From: Loxodes magnus
Taxonomy: Eukaryota > Ciliophora > Karyorelictea > Loxodida > Loxodidae
Assembly (NCBI GenBank): GCA_946699065.1
Contig: CAMPDV010000225.1
Span: 186,001-250,000 of the forward strand
Direction of reading: 5' to 3'
DNA: 64,000 nucleotides
Shown here: piece after piece, positions 1 through 12,320 of the stretch
How the letters are laid out: every line of letters begins with the position of its first letter
How positions within the stretch are numbered: position 1 is the first letter of the stretch
Program-made: the position numbers and the translations under genes
Notes under the pieces: generated by a model
What the model was told of the DNA's origin: nothing
Seen by the model: the letters and a program-made list of their open reading frames with translations, nothing else
The model's database searches: none

Positions 1-59
1 GGCTATAATTAATTATTTCATCGGAGTAAAAATATTTAACGCAATTCATTAGATCATAG

Positions 60-770
60 AATTTTTTTTAGCAAGTAGTTAAGTAGAGTGATACTGAGGA
101 AAACTAACTAAGAATGATACAGCTATAAAGGATTTGCTAAACCAAAATTAATAAATGATTAGTTAATGAAGATTAATAGAACTTAGTATATTGGAAAAGC
201 TTTTTCATCCAAATTTAGTTTTACTATATGGGTAAAGTCCTTCTCTAATGAGTTTGGCTGTGGAGTTAGTGTAATAATCATTGTATAAAATTTTGCATGG
301 TAGACAAAAAATTGAATGGGAGTAAGGTATAAGATAAGTTTAGATATAGTATAGGGATTATAGTATATTCATGATTTGCATGTAATTCATAGAGACTTAA
401 AATGTAATAATAAACTATTGGATTCTAATTATAAGCTGAAATTACTGATTTCAGCTTATCTAAAATAAAAGCAGAATCTAAATTTTAAAGTTTTACTTAA
501 TAAGCAGAAACTACATGTTGAATGTCTTTAGAGTCGCTTGTAATTATACCTAAGTACAGCAAATAATTGGATATATATGTTTTTGGAATGGTAGTTTGGG
601 AAATAGTATCAAGAGTAATTCCTCTTTGAAATATGAGAGATTTATGTTGTATTACATTAAGTTTTAAATAAAAGAAGAGAAGAAATACCTTAAGAATGTC
701 CCAATTATTTTAGCTAAATAGCAAGAGGATGCTAGTAGTAATAGAATTTAGGTAGATTAAATTTATAGTC
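60..770 (+). pseudogene. Broken protein kinase (tyrosine-kinase-like type)
   Basis: Read with TAA/TAG as Gln and TGA as Trp, this region gives most of a kinase catalytic domain in order. It has a VAIK-like Ala-Ile-Lys near 126, a Glu-rich helix followed by HPNLVLLYG near 210-235, then YIHDLHVIHRDLK (HRDLK at 388-402). Next come DFSLSK (447-464, Ser replacing Gly of DFG), WMSLES in place of the APE region, DIYVFGMVVWEI near 575, and IPQECPNYF near 685. Kinases of this shape phosphorylate Ser/Thr or Tyr. At least two single-base frame changes are needed, one near 335 and one near 440. The DFG Gly and APE are lost, so I call it a pseudogene. The window edge cuts the N-terminus. Kinase identity is secure; the subfamily is a guess from the HPNLV and WEI wording. 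Confidence 0.8.
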
Positions 771-1379
771 TATAAAATCTTAATCATAAAAAGCTTCTAA
801 ACATCTTTTCTATATCTAGATTATGCCAATATGGTAAAATAATACAATAGTATTCATTTAAAGGTTCTACATAAATTTTCACTTTTTCGATTAATATTTA
901 AGGAATATCAAAAGAATTATGAATTATTATATTTTTATAGATGGAAATAAATAAAAAAGCTGAAAATTTCAAGCTGAATTAGAGAAGCGCATAGTTGTAC
1001 ACTTTATTGATTTTTTTTATTTATCATCCAGAACATTAAATTTAGTAGAATGTGAGTATTAGTTTAAAATATCTTAAAAATCACTAGCGTTATTTATTTA
1101 TAAGCTAACTTTTATAATAATTAAATATAGCTTTAGAATAAAAACTTTTGATTATTGATATATCATTTTTCTTAATAAGCAAGATTTGAAATATATATAT
1201 AAATCGCTTTATAACTAAACTAGATATTTAGATAATAGTTCATATCAATCTTATAAAATTTCTGTATAAATGGGAACTAATTTATGATATATAGTGTATT
1301 ATCTCAACACATCTTATAATCTAAATTCTTAAACTTTATCATCATATTCAATTTCACTCACCATTTTATCAATATTAGA
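771..1379. other. AT-rich spacer
   Basis: No recognisable protein, RNA gene or repeat. The sequence is AT-rich with short homopolymers, between the kinase fragment and the next decayed gene. Confidence 0.5.
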
Positions 1380-2040
1380 TAAATTGAAAATTCCATAGTG
1401 GTAAGCTACATATTTTCTTACATTTAGCATTGTATAAAAATGTTTAAAAAAGCATACAATTTTTATCTAAAATATTTTAACTTTTTAGCTTTCTGAGAAG
1501 CTTCAAATTCTTTGAGAAAAGAAACTCTCTGTTCTGCTTAATCTAAACGACTCTTAATTAAAATATAATAAAAGTTCTTCTAACTACAATCCAATTAGAA
1601 ACTTTTTTAATGTTTAGAAGCATAATCAGATAGTTAGATATCTCACTTCACCATTCTTTTGGCCTCAATAATCTAATTTTTTATCTTTAATTAGATATAA
1701 TAATAAGACTAATACAATTTAATTGTAGTGGATATATACATCATCAATAGGTTAATACTTCAAAGTTTATATTCTAAGTTTTTTATCTATTTCCTTTTTC
1801 TGGATTATATGTTCTTGCAGTAAGTATTATAAAATTTCTGAATCTGATTCTGTAACTCTATCTATTACATTTCTTCATAATAGCTCGAAGACACTAAAAT
1901 TTCCCATAGATTATTAGTCTGCTATATTTTCTCTTGAGAGAAATATAAATATTACCAAGTGTTCCTTTTACCTTTAGCATCTACATTCTTAGCTTTTTTC
2001 CTTCATTACTGCAAATTAGAATATTAGGTTGGATATCCAT
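1380..2040 (-). pseudogene. Decayed paralogue of the 15.5-16.5 kb gene
   Basis: Nucleotide similarity to 15,450-16,210 is visible without translation: shared blocks around the words AGCTACATATTTTCTTACAT, GAAACTCTCT, TTTAGAAGCATAAT and TCATCAATAGGTTAA occur in the same order in both. The minus-strand translation is rich in Gln, Lys and Ile and looks helical, but the alignment to the better copy needs frame changes. I do not recognise the family. It is most likely a fragment of a gene family with two members here, the other starting at 16,521. Confidence 0.55.
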
Positions 2041-2059
2041 GAAATAAAGAAGAGTAATT

Positions 2060-3600
2060 TATAATTGAATCTCATTAATAAATTGATGAAGATGACTTAG
2101 CTGAAGAAGAGAATAAAGATAAAAGCATGAAAGTTTGAAAAGCTTTGAAATAATATTATAATATGAAGGAAGCATTTCAAACAGGAAAATAGATCACAAA
2201 GCTCTTTTAGTTAAATTTAAGAGAAATGTTAAAGTTATCATTATAGTTAGTTTAGAAATTTTATAATGAAGAAAGTTATAAATCATAGAAATTGTGAAGA
2301 AGTTAAGATATTAGGCCTATGAAAGCTTTATTTAAAACTAAAGGAAGATGCTTATGAAAGTAGATTATGTTTAGAAGAATCGGAAGAAAATGAAGCAAGA
2401 ATGGTATCTACCAAAGACTTTATGTGAAATTATTAAAATTTTTTGATTTGTGGTAATCAAAATTAAGTTGGTGTTACATTAATTCATTATATATACATTT
2501 TTTAAAAGTGGCCCCTGGTAATCTAAAAAAAAAATTCCTACCTTTGCATATCGCCCAACTTGGAAGTAGATAAAAATCGGTTGGCCAAGATTTGGAAGAG
2601 CTTCCTTATCTCTCTCCTCTAAAACATTTTAGGAAATTCCATGCTTAAAAACTTCAAAAATATTAGTGCTACAGAAAGGAAACAGAATATTATTAGTTGG
2701 AATGGAAAATAAAGCTTAAGCAAATATTCAAAAAGGAAAGAAGCAATATAGGAAGGAGCTAACGGCACTAGCAACCATCCCAAAAAAGAATGGGAAGAAA
2801 TTATTCAGAAAGTAGGTACAAATAAGCAACAAAATCTTTAAACTTTTCATGAAAATGCGTAGTAAAATTATTCCAAATGAATAGTGTCGCTTATTTTAAG
2901 TCTTATCTTCACAAACATACGGTAATCAAAATAAGAAAAATTAAAGAATTGAATAGAACAAAGCAATGTAAGAATTTTTTAAGTAATTTAAGCAAAATTA
3001 TGATTAAAATATTGTAAGGGTATAAGTGCAACAAACAGGAACAATCTTAATACCATTAAAAAGCATAGAAATTTACGTAAAGCTTAGTCAAAAAACCAAA
3101 TAGAAGTATAAGACGCTTGTGATGCCAATTGAGAAAAGAGAGATAGAGTAATATTTCAACTATTTAAATTATCCAGTGCATAATACCTTAGATATCGACT
3201 TAACCACTGCCCAAATGGAAATACAATTAAAAAAATTTGGTAAAATAAGTCAAACGGTCATCAACGTCCATGAAAACATAACTTTGTTAAATGGCAAAAA
3301 ACAGTTTACATGCAACTAGAAAGACAAGAAGACATATAGAGAATCCAAAACTTAATAAAAATCCTAGATAAGACGGCTAAATTGAACTAACCAGCTATAT
3401 TAAATTGCGAGAACTTTCAAGCAATTGGACTCAGTACATATTAGTGTAAAAGAAGAGAAGTAAAAACCATTATAAAGGATGGAAAAATTTGCAGAGTAAT
3501 TTAATACAGGTTGAAATAAGAAGCTACTCTTTACAAAACGTAGTTGAAGAAGAAAAAAAAGAAAAAGAAAAAAAATGCAAATGAAGTAAAATAAAAAAGG
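2060..3600 (+). CDS. Unrecognised coding stretch, hydrophilic protein
   Basis: Two adjoining pieces. At about 2,060-2,440 a frame reads DEDDLAEEENKDKSMKVWKA and, after one frame change, KLKEDAYESRLCLEES. From about 2,540 to 3,560 one frame continues without needing a shift: RPTWKQIKIGWPRFGRASLS, ILVLQKGNRILLVGMENK, TGTILIPLKSIEIYVKLSQK, TLVMPIEKREIEQYF, INVHENITLLNGKK. It has many TAA/TAG codons read as Gln but few TGA until its end, as expected for real code. It runs into an A-rich Lys/Arg tail. I cannot name it. It could be one gene or two, and either a host gene or a retroelement ORF. With a 64-sense-codon code this rests on composition alone, so confidence is limited. Confidence 0.4.
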
Positions 3601-5740
3601 CTTAAGTAAATCCCTAACTAATCAATAAAATGATACTCTAAATTTTAAATAAAATAGATTTATTTTTAGTTCAATGACATTTAGAACAAGCATCGAAAAA
3701 CAAAACAATTCTCAAAAATTGACGTTAAATAAAAAGAAGAGTGAAGCCTAACTTAAAGAACTAATCATATAAAATACAAGAAAAAAAATTTCCTAATTAA
3801 AAACTATGAAAAAAAGCTAAGAAAAACTTATGAAGTTGATAACTATGAATAAACAGTACCGACAGTAATAAAATACCTTAAAAAAAGATAAAAAATCTAA
3901 AAGACAATGGCTTTTGAAAATAAACAGAAAATTAAAAAAATCTTGAAGAATGAGAAAAAACATAAGAAGCTTTAAAAAAATGCAGAATTCGCATTTTAAA
4001 AAAAAATGTTTAAAAATAAAAACACAATACTAAATACTTTCTCTTCTCAACGCACTTTTCCTCGTACTTTTTACTAACTTTACTTTTTTTCTTACTTAAA
4101 GTTATCACTTTCTTTAAAATCACTTTTCTTTTCATCTACTACTCCTTTTTGCAAACTTCTAAAACTGAAAAATTGCTCAATACTTTCTCTTCTCTAAATT
4201 TTTTTTATTAGTTTTAATTCCTTTTCAAAAAAATTTAGAAGCACTTAATTGTGTTTTCTAGATTTAAACTACTTAAGATTTGTCTTTTTTGCAAATTTGA
4301 TTAGAAGTTTTTTTTTTTTTGATTTAATCGTTTCTTTCTAATTGAAATTTTTCTATTTTTATACTTGACATCTTTACGATAAAATTCTGAAATTTTCTGA
4401 ATTTTTAATAATTTTTTTTTATAAAGATTTATATCTGACTATTTTTATCCTTAAGTTTGATCAAGTTTCATTTTATCTCTCTTATTATCAAGAGATTAAC
4501 GTTTAAAACTTCACTAAATTTTTTTAATTTAAATCAATAGATTTTTGATTTAAAAGTTTTAATACTTTTTAAATATAAACAATTTATCTACTTCTCATTT
4601 CATGATATTTGTCTTTTCGTTTTTGTGATTAATAATGTCTTTATTCTTATAATGAAACATTATTTTTGTTTCTTTCAAAATATTTCTAATTTTAAGGATT
4701 TTATTTCAGCATTCAGAAATTTGACTAAAGACTCTAATAAATTTTCTAATCATCTTAATAAAATAGAAAGCTTTACTTATTTCTTATTTGATTTCAATAT
4801 TTTATTTATTGATTATTTGAGCTTTTAATACAAGAAAAAAGTTTTATTGTTGTATTTTACAAAAATTCAGGTTTTTATTAATTTAATTAAACTATCTTAC
4901 GTGAAAATTTTAGATGACAAAAAAAGCATGGAAAAAAGTTTAAACTGATATACAAATATGAAAGCAAATTAATTCGTATTTGAACAGTTTTACTCAGTTT
5001 ATTAAAAATTTAATAAGTAAACTTATTTATTTAGTTTAAAATTATAGATTAAAAAATGAATTCGAAAAGAACTTTTTTAGATTAAAAATAGAAAAATACG
5101 AGATTGCTACTCATTTTGAAATAAGCAATTTTTACATGTTCGAGAATAAAAAATGTAATTTATATAAAAACTTTTAGAAAGAAAAAGAATAAAATAAGGT
5201 ATAGTTATTTTTAAGAAAATTAAAAGAATATGAAAAAGTTACTTACTTAGTTTAAAAGCTTTAATAAATTTTAAAAGTTTAAATTAAGTAAATGCATTTG
5301 ATTATAAAATATATGAAAAAATAGTTATGCAAATAAATAGCTTTAGAAGAAAAAAAATTAAATAGAAACCAAGAACGAAAAGTAGCAAAATAAAATGCTT
5401 TAAAAATAACTAGAAGTCAAAATTCAAGCAAATTTAAAAATTAGATAAAAAGAAGAAAATAAATAAAATTTCGTTCTAAAACTTCTGTATAAAAAAATAA
5501 AAAAATCATTATTTAAGTTCAAAAGAAAATTAAATAAACTAAAAAAAAATTTAAATTTAAAATAATTAAAGACCAAATTTAATGAAAATGTGTTGAATCA
5601 AAATAAGAAGCGTTTATTAGAAATGTTGCTAAAAATTTCTTTGATGTTGAAGTATTAAATCGGGAAATTAAAAACATTTAAATTTATCTTTTAAATATAA
5701 AAATAAGTCAATTATAATAGGAGTAAAGGACTGTCTTTAT
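3601..5740. other. AT-rich region with purine and pyrimidine tracts
   Basis: A-rich tracts dominate 3,540-3,990, and pyrimidine-rich sequence follows at 4,020-4,330, so the strand composition flips near 4,000. A standard-code frame at 4,625-4,828 exists but has no recognisable content. I see no gene. Confidence 0.5.
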
Positions 5741-5749
5741 TTTATGATT

Positions 5750-7135
5750 TTAAACTTTTGAGTAAGATCATAGTTTAAATGCATGACCAGTAAGAACTAA
5801 TAGGTAGAACGATTGTTAAGAAGAATAGGAGCTAAATCTTTACTTCATTTATTGATGCTAAAAATCCTGAAATAGAACAGAGTTTTAATTAAGGATATGT
5901 AAGAACTCATAACTAACATGTATTATCATTAAGCATCGAAGTTTAGGCCTTAAATCCTTAAAATATTGTTAAGATGCGAATTTAAACGAATGACAAGAAC
6001 CCATAAGTAGAAAGAGATATCAAGAAGAATAGAAGCTAACACCTTGCTTTATTGCAAGACGTTAAAAATCTTGATAAGATGCGAGTTTAATGCCTGAAAA
6101 AAAACTCATAGGTAGAAAGAATTGTCAAAAAGAATAGAAGTTAAGGCATAGTTTCATTATATGTCGCTAGAAATTTTGAATATGATCAGAGTTTTAAAGA
6201 TGAATTTAAGAATTCTATAAGTAGAAAGAATTGTCAAGAAGAATTTATGTGAAAGTCTTTTACCATTGTCTGATGTTAAAAATCCTGATATAATGCGAAA
6301 TTAAATGAAGTAAATGTAAGAACTCAAAAGTAGAAAGAATTGTAATGAAGTATGGAATTTATAGCTTTAATTCTTTTATTGATGTAAAAAATCTTATGAT
6401 ATAGGTAGAGTTAAATGAAGAATAAGTAAGAACTCATAACTATCCTGTGAACCATTAAGCTTAGAAATTAAGACTTAAATCATTGTATGCCGTTAAAAAT
6501 CTAGATAATATGCAAGTTTAAATGAATGAAATGAAGAACACATAAATAGAAAGAATTGTCAAGAAAAATAGAAACTAAAGGTTACCTTCATTTTCAGATG
6601 CAAAAAATAATGAGATAATGCAGAGTTTAAATGAAGTACAAGAATGAACTCATAATAAGAAATAATTTCAGGAAGAATAGGGATACAAACTTTAATTCTT
6701 TTACTGCCGTAAAAAATCTCAGATAAATTAGAGTTTAAATGAAGGACATGTAAGAACTCATAAATAGCATGTTACGAAATTATACAACTAAGTTTAAGCT
6801 TGAAAAATCTTAAGACTTTTAAAATTTTGGAAAGATGTGAATTTAAATGAATGAAATGAAGAATTCATAAGTAGAATGAATTGTCAAGAAAAAAAGATGC
6901 TAAAACTTTGCTTCATTACGAGACGTTTCAAATCTTGAATATTACTAGAGTTTAAATGTATGACAAGTAAGAACTCATAACTCAAAACTCTTCAAGAAGG
7001 ACAGGAGCTAATGTTTTGCTACATTGTAAAACGTTAAAAATCTTAATTCAGATCAGAGTTTAAAAATTTTACATGTAAGAACTCATAACTGCTATGTAGT
7101 AACATTAAGAACAGAAGTTAATGCTTATTTGCTTT
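5750..7135. repeat. Degenerate tandem array, unit about 107 bp, about 13 copies
   Basis: The word AAGAACTCATAA, usually followed by GTAGAAAGAATTGTCAAGAA, recurs near 5,788, 5,900, 5,996, 6,103, 6,210, 6,319, 6,427, 6,535, 6,643, 6,748, 6,858, 6,968 and 7,077. A second conserved block, AGATGCGAGTTTAAATGAA, precedes it in each unit. Spacing is mostly 105-112 bp. Units differ by substitutions and small indels. The average is close to 36 codons, so a decayed repeat protein is possible, but the indels argue for satellite DNA or an array long free of coding constraint. Confidence 0.85.
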
Positions 7136-7659
7136 GCTTTAGTATGAAATCTTGTGTAAGATATCAATTTAAAAATGTTAGTATTTGCTCTTAACTACAC
7201 AGATTTGATTAGAAGAATAAAAGTTAAAGCTTTAGTTGTTTTTCTTATTTTAAAAATTTATATTAAGATTAGTGTTGTAAAGCATGATATGTATGAAGAA
7301 ACAGCTATTTTGATTGACACATTCTTTCTTTTATCCTTTTCTCATTTTTGTATTTTTTATATTTTTTTATAATTTTTTCCTGATTTTTATATTTTAAAGT
7401 TGATTTCGAACTTTAAAGAGTGGAACTTCGCTTTTTAAAAATTTTTTTTTCATTTTTTCTTTTTTCTTCTCAAGTTTTTTTCATTTTTATTTTTACAAAA
7501 GATTTTCTTTATAAAAATAAAGATTTTTTACTTATTATTTATTTAAATAAATTTTAGATGAATTACGTTAAATTAATCTATTTTGCTTTTAATTTTATTT
7601 ACATTAATTTTCTTTATCTTTTCTACTTTACATTTCTTAAAGTTTTTTATAGAAGTATA

Positions 7660-8022
7660 TTTTAGAAAAATGACTATTCTTAATATTGATATAATTTAAG
7701 AATACTCGTAATCTTTTCTACTTGTTGGAGGTCCAAGGACATGACAGGATTGTGTCTCATTGCATCACCAAAGCAGAGGACGACATGTGTCAATTATGGG
7801 TACTTAAATTCCCCACCTCTGATGAAGCTCGCAATATTATTTCTTTTTCGTTCCAGAATTAAAACTAAACTAAGCCAGTGCAGAAGATCTAAGAATCTTA
7901 TGTCTCGAGGCTAAACCAAAGCAGAGGAAGACATAAAGTCGATTATGGGTACTTAACTTCCCCAACCTCTGATGAAGATGACCTTGTTGTTCACCTTCGA
8001 ACAACTATGGCGGTTTTAAAAA
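7660..8022 (+). repeat. Module A copy 1 (internal part of the TIR element family)
   Basis: A GC-richer island in AT-rich DNA, nearly identical to 45,612-45,940 and, inverted, to 52,249-52,545. It contains an internal duplication: the block AAAGCAGAGGA(C/A)GACAT...TATGGGTACTTAA...CCTCTGATGAAG occurs twice, at about 7,768 and 7,918. The ends of the full element (GAGCGCG hairpin, 19-bp repeats) are missing or badly decayed, so this is a truncated copy. Only one degraded trace of the subterminal repeats is visible near 7,680. Confidence 0.85.
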
Positions 8023-10175
8023 AATATATAATAAAAGCAAAGTTAAGAGTTATTCAAAAAAGGATTTGCTTAAAACTAACTTACGATGAAATTGACTTCA
8101 TCAATTTTTATTTTGTTCAGTATTTATTTAAAATTGAATATTAAGTCGTATTTTACAGACTAACTTTATTTTCATATCTACTCTTTTAATTTTTAAATGA
8201 TGAAGAATAAATATTTTTACAAATAAAAAGAGTTCAGTTATATTAATATATTAGAGAAAACTAAACAAAGTAAAAGGAATATAATTTCAAATAACTTCTG
8301 AAGGAATTTCAACATTCAGTGATGGATCAAAAAAGTATTAATTATGATTTGTTAAAACGAAACTTTTTTAAAAGATAAAGAGCTAGACGGAAGAAATAAA
8401 AGCTCTTTCTCAGTTATTAAATTTTGCGGAATAAAAAAGGTTTATTTATAAGCTTTTAAAAGTTTTCTAGCATTAAGATTAGAAAGAAGAATCAAAGAAG
8501 ATATATCCCGATTTTGGAAAGAGTAATAGAGTTTAATTTACCAAGAAAACATTTTAAATAACTTTGAATATGCTAGTTTAGATCTAAAAGTGAATCTTAA
8601 CTAAGTTCTGTCAAAAAAGAAGAACAAATGAATGATTTTCTTTTACAGAGTTCGATACATGAAAGATGATTCTATCCCATCCTTTTATCTTTTAATAAGT
8701 TGATAAAATCGTGAGAGAAATCATTTCATTAGAATTTTATTATCAAAATTCTCAAATTTAAATAGTAATATCTACAATTACTAACTTATTTGTGACTCAA
8801 CGTTCATAAAAGAGATTATATAAATTATCATTTTTAAAATAATGTATTCGCTTTAAAGCGTGTTTAAGTAAATCAGAATTCCACATAAAATATTGGATTT
8901 TTTCTAATAGCTAAATAATTCTTTTTATGTATTACCCTTTAATTCTGTGTAAATTGATTAAAATAATTACTATAATTCCTAAATTATCACTATGATTATA
9001 AACATTATTCATCTTATAATTCTCAAGAAAGTAGCTAAATAAAATATGCTAATCATGAAATTCTAAGTTCTAGTTTACTTAAATTAATTTAGCTATTTTA
9101 TACAAATTAGCCTACTACTATATATTTTAATAGTATTACTCTTTCCTTTCAATTTTTCTTAAAACTATTATTAATTAAATTCTAAGAAAAAGCATTATCT
9201 CATTTTCAAATTTCTAACCGAAATTAAAAATAACTTATAGCCATCATTTGCTCAAAATACAGCCTTTTACACTTATCTAGAACTTATATCAAGAATTTTA
9301 AAGTTATTGATGTTCACTTTCACAATAAAGCTCAATCATGATCTAGAATGATACTGAAAGTAGTAGTAACTTAATAAAAGCTTATTAGCATTTCTTTATT
9401 ACTATCTTAATCTATAATAATAATAAACGTCTTAAAAATATTTTCAAAGCTAGCATATTCATACTTTTCTATATTAAGGGGAAATTATATAGTCTGACAG
9501 TTCTCTTTTTGCAATAATTATATACACATTATTGAGTTTAATATAATAGCTTAATATTAATGATATTTAAATATCAATATAAATACACATTGCTGCCCAT
9601 TTTAAAAGCTAGCAAACATCATAGGTCAAAAGTTACCTTTTATCTTACAAAAATAGTAATTAAAAATGAAGATTTCATTTATTAGTTAAGTGATGAAAAG
9701 CTGGATAGCAATATCGTTTAAAAAGCTAGAAGTGTAAATTCATTTGGGCTACAAACAAGAAAATCAAGAAGTTCGCACTAATCACATTCTTATAGTTTTT
9801 TATCTATTCTACTAGATTTTTGTGAGTAACAATTCCTTTATTAATTTAGATTCTTTATATTGAGTTTCTTAAAATGCTAAATCACTGCTAGTAATGGTTA
9901 CTAAAATTTATGATTTTTTTGTTTTTGCAAGATTTAGATTATTTACATAATCAATATCTTTTAAATAAATATATTAATGAACCTTTTAGCAATAATATGT
10001 AAAGACTTTTAGTAAGTATTTATTTAGAAAAGCATAAATAGCTTAATATAGTTATATTTAATTAATCTTTTAAGTACATTATATGCTTAAAAAAGTTTGT
10101 AGATTAAGAGAATTTAATGGAAAATATTATTTTAAGACATTTTTATTAGTAATAGTTTTGATTTTAATTCTAGAG
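8023..10175. other. AT-rich region without recognisable genes
   Basis: I tried both strands with the altered code and found no motif I can name. Some stretches (8,290-8,700 and 9,600-9,790) have less extreme composition and may be remnants of genes. I see nothing I can call. Confidence 0.4.
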
Positions 10176-12320
10176 TCATTTTATTTAGGACTTTGCACTT
10201 AGCAGCCCAATAAGCGAGTCGAGTTTTACTTCAAGCGAGTCCATCTTTTTATCGATAAGACTTGTTTGAACTTTAAGAAGTTTGACTTTCTCTTCAATCA
10301 ATTCAATCTTTCCATCCATAGAGATAGTTTAAGTCGTAAGAAAGTCTATTTCTTAGCAGAATTGAATGAATTACTTTTTCCTTCAAGAGTATCTAATTTC
10401 TTAGTGTTTTAATCAATTTTTTCGTTTATTTTATCTTCAGTCTTTTTGATTCACTCTCTTACATCTGCAACTTTTCCTTCCCATCCAAAACCTTCTTCTT
10501 GATAATAATGATCACAAATATGAAGATATTACCCCTTATTTTCTGGATTTCATAATGAAAGGATCTGTTCTATCTCAAGAAGAACTTAAGTCTTTTCTCT
10601 ATAGTCATAATAGACTTGCTAAATTTAGAATTCATCAAAGGAATCTCCTAGAATAGAGATGATCATATTAAGCATTATCACTACATTTAAAATAACAGCT
10701 AAAAGGAATGTGGTATACATTATATTCAATCCTTCCCTATCAAATACTCCTGATTCTCCTGCTATCAAACCAAAAGATGAAATTCATAAGCTTTTAAAGG
10801 AGACTTCTTCACACTTTGGTGTAATATATAGAAGGCCAAATGCTAGTGTGGTGTAAACCATTATAGTAAAGAAGTATCTTATATTGTAAAAGGAATCTAA
10901 AATCAGTTTTATGTAATATCTTGTTTCGTCAAATGATCTAAAGTCCGTAATTCCACGTAATAAGTTCAAGAGTAGAAAAAAGTTAAATATTTCTATTCAG
11001 ATATCAAAAGCGCAAAAAATATCCAAAGTACTAAGTAAATGATTCTAGTAATGTCAACTATATTCCAAGCATCTTTGAAATAATCTAATCCAGTTATTCT
11101 CATTTAAAGCAATTCCCAAGTAACCAAACAAGCATTTATTAACACCAATAAAATCAAAGCAAGCTAAAAAAGCAAAAAGGTTTAACCATCAAAACAACAA
11201 TAAGCAATAAATTAAGTCATATCAAGCAAGAAATACCAAAGATTATATATCATAAGTTATTTCCCTTTAAATCAATCCAACTTCTTATTATTTTATGCTT
11301 GTATAAATCTTTATCTTTTGAGTCCAAGAATGAATTCAATAATTAAATACTTTAATCAGATCCAACAACTGAAGATGTTTGAGCCAAGATGTAGATATTT
11401 TAAGAAACTCCTTAGATTAGTCATCTATTTAAGAATCAGTTTCCAGAGGTAAGTCTTTCTAATTAGTGTTTTATTATTAGCTATCAAAAGCAAGCTTTTA
11501 CTAAAATAGGAAAAAGCTTTATTAAAAAAGTCTGCCTATTTTAAGCGCTAATCTTACTCAATATAAAGATAGTCGAGAATGTTTTTGTCGAAGTAAAGTA
11601 GATTGTTAAGCAAAGAACCCAGACTAGCAGAAGAATTTCGGATAATATCAGAAAAATCAAGTTCTAAAGATAAAAATGTGGCTTTTTGGACTAATTATTC
11701 ATCTTCTAGTTAGGAAATGTAATCCAAGAGTAAATCAGTTGTGCTTTAATGCTAGAATGAAATAGAGTAAAACAAAGGGGAATTGCCAAAAATATCAGTA
11801 TTTAACTTGATCTAAAAATGTTTAAATGCAAATTTCAAAGTATCAGTCTTTCCTAAGAAACAACAAAATGAAGTGGCGTAAATTAATATTAAGTAAACTA
11901 ACAATTTCATGAAAAAACTTATTAAAAGTTATCAGAAAAAAATTCTAATAAGAAGCTAATCAAATAGCAGGGGAAGCATTCTATAAAGGTATAAAATAAA
12001 GGTAAAATAAAAATTAATAGTTTTCAGTGAAAACTGGAATACTTGCAAACCGTTAAGAAAAAGAAGAAAATAAAATTTAGAGGTTTCAGAGTTTTATAGT
12101 TTTATCTTAAGAAGAACTGGCTAGTGTTTAGCCGTCAGGGCTGAAATTTACGTTAGTAACTTCACTTGTATGTCCTTTAAGAGTTATAATTTCTTTTTGA
12201 GTTTAGAGACTTTCTTTTTGATGATTATTTTTTTAAAGCTTTATATGTTTTTTTTATTAGTTGTTATTTTTCTTTCTTTTTTGGATGTTTTTCTTTGGCA
12301 CATCTATAACATATGCGCAT
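10176..12320 (-). CDS. WD40 repeat plus TRP/polycystin-like cation channel
   Basis: Minus-strand reading gives, in order: a Lys/Asn/Gln-rich start; one WD40 repeat (12,200-12,080) with GHTSEVTNVNFSPDGQTLAS and KTIKLWNL, where the Gln is TAA and the Trp is TGA; a linker with NTDIFGNSPLFYSISF and DLLLDYISQLEDEQLVQKA; helix QLALILLVLINACLVTWELL; GLDYFKDAWNIVDITRIIYL; NLLRGITDFRSFDETRYYIK; a hydrophobic helix; LNMIISILGDSFDEF (after the pore, typical of TRP/polycystin-like ciliate channels); and a C-terminal coiled coil. It ends at TGA 10,178-10,176. Such proteins sit in membranes and pass cations. One-base frame changes are needed near 11,880-12,050, in a T-run near 11,000 and in an A-run near 10,385; these may be mutations, sequencing errors or small introns. 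Only about one WD blade remains, so the N-terminus may be truncated. Channel identity is strong; whether it works is unclear. Confidence 0.8.

Noticed and set aside
7800..7995. CTCTGATGAAG in module A looked like a hammerhead ribozyme core (CUGAUGA) or snoRNA box C.
   Set aside because: The stems and GAAA/NUH partners of a hammerhead are not in place, there is no box D with guide layout, and module B has TCTATGATGA at the same spot. Chance motif on present evidence.
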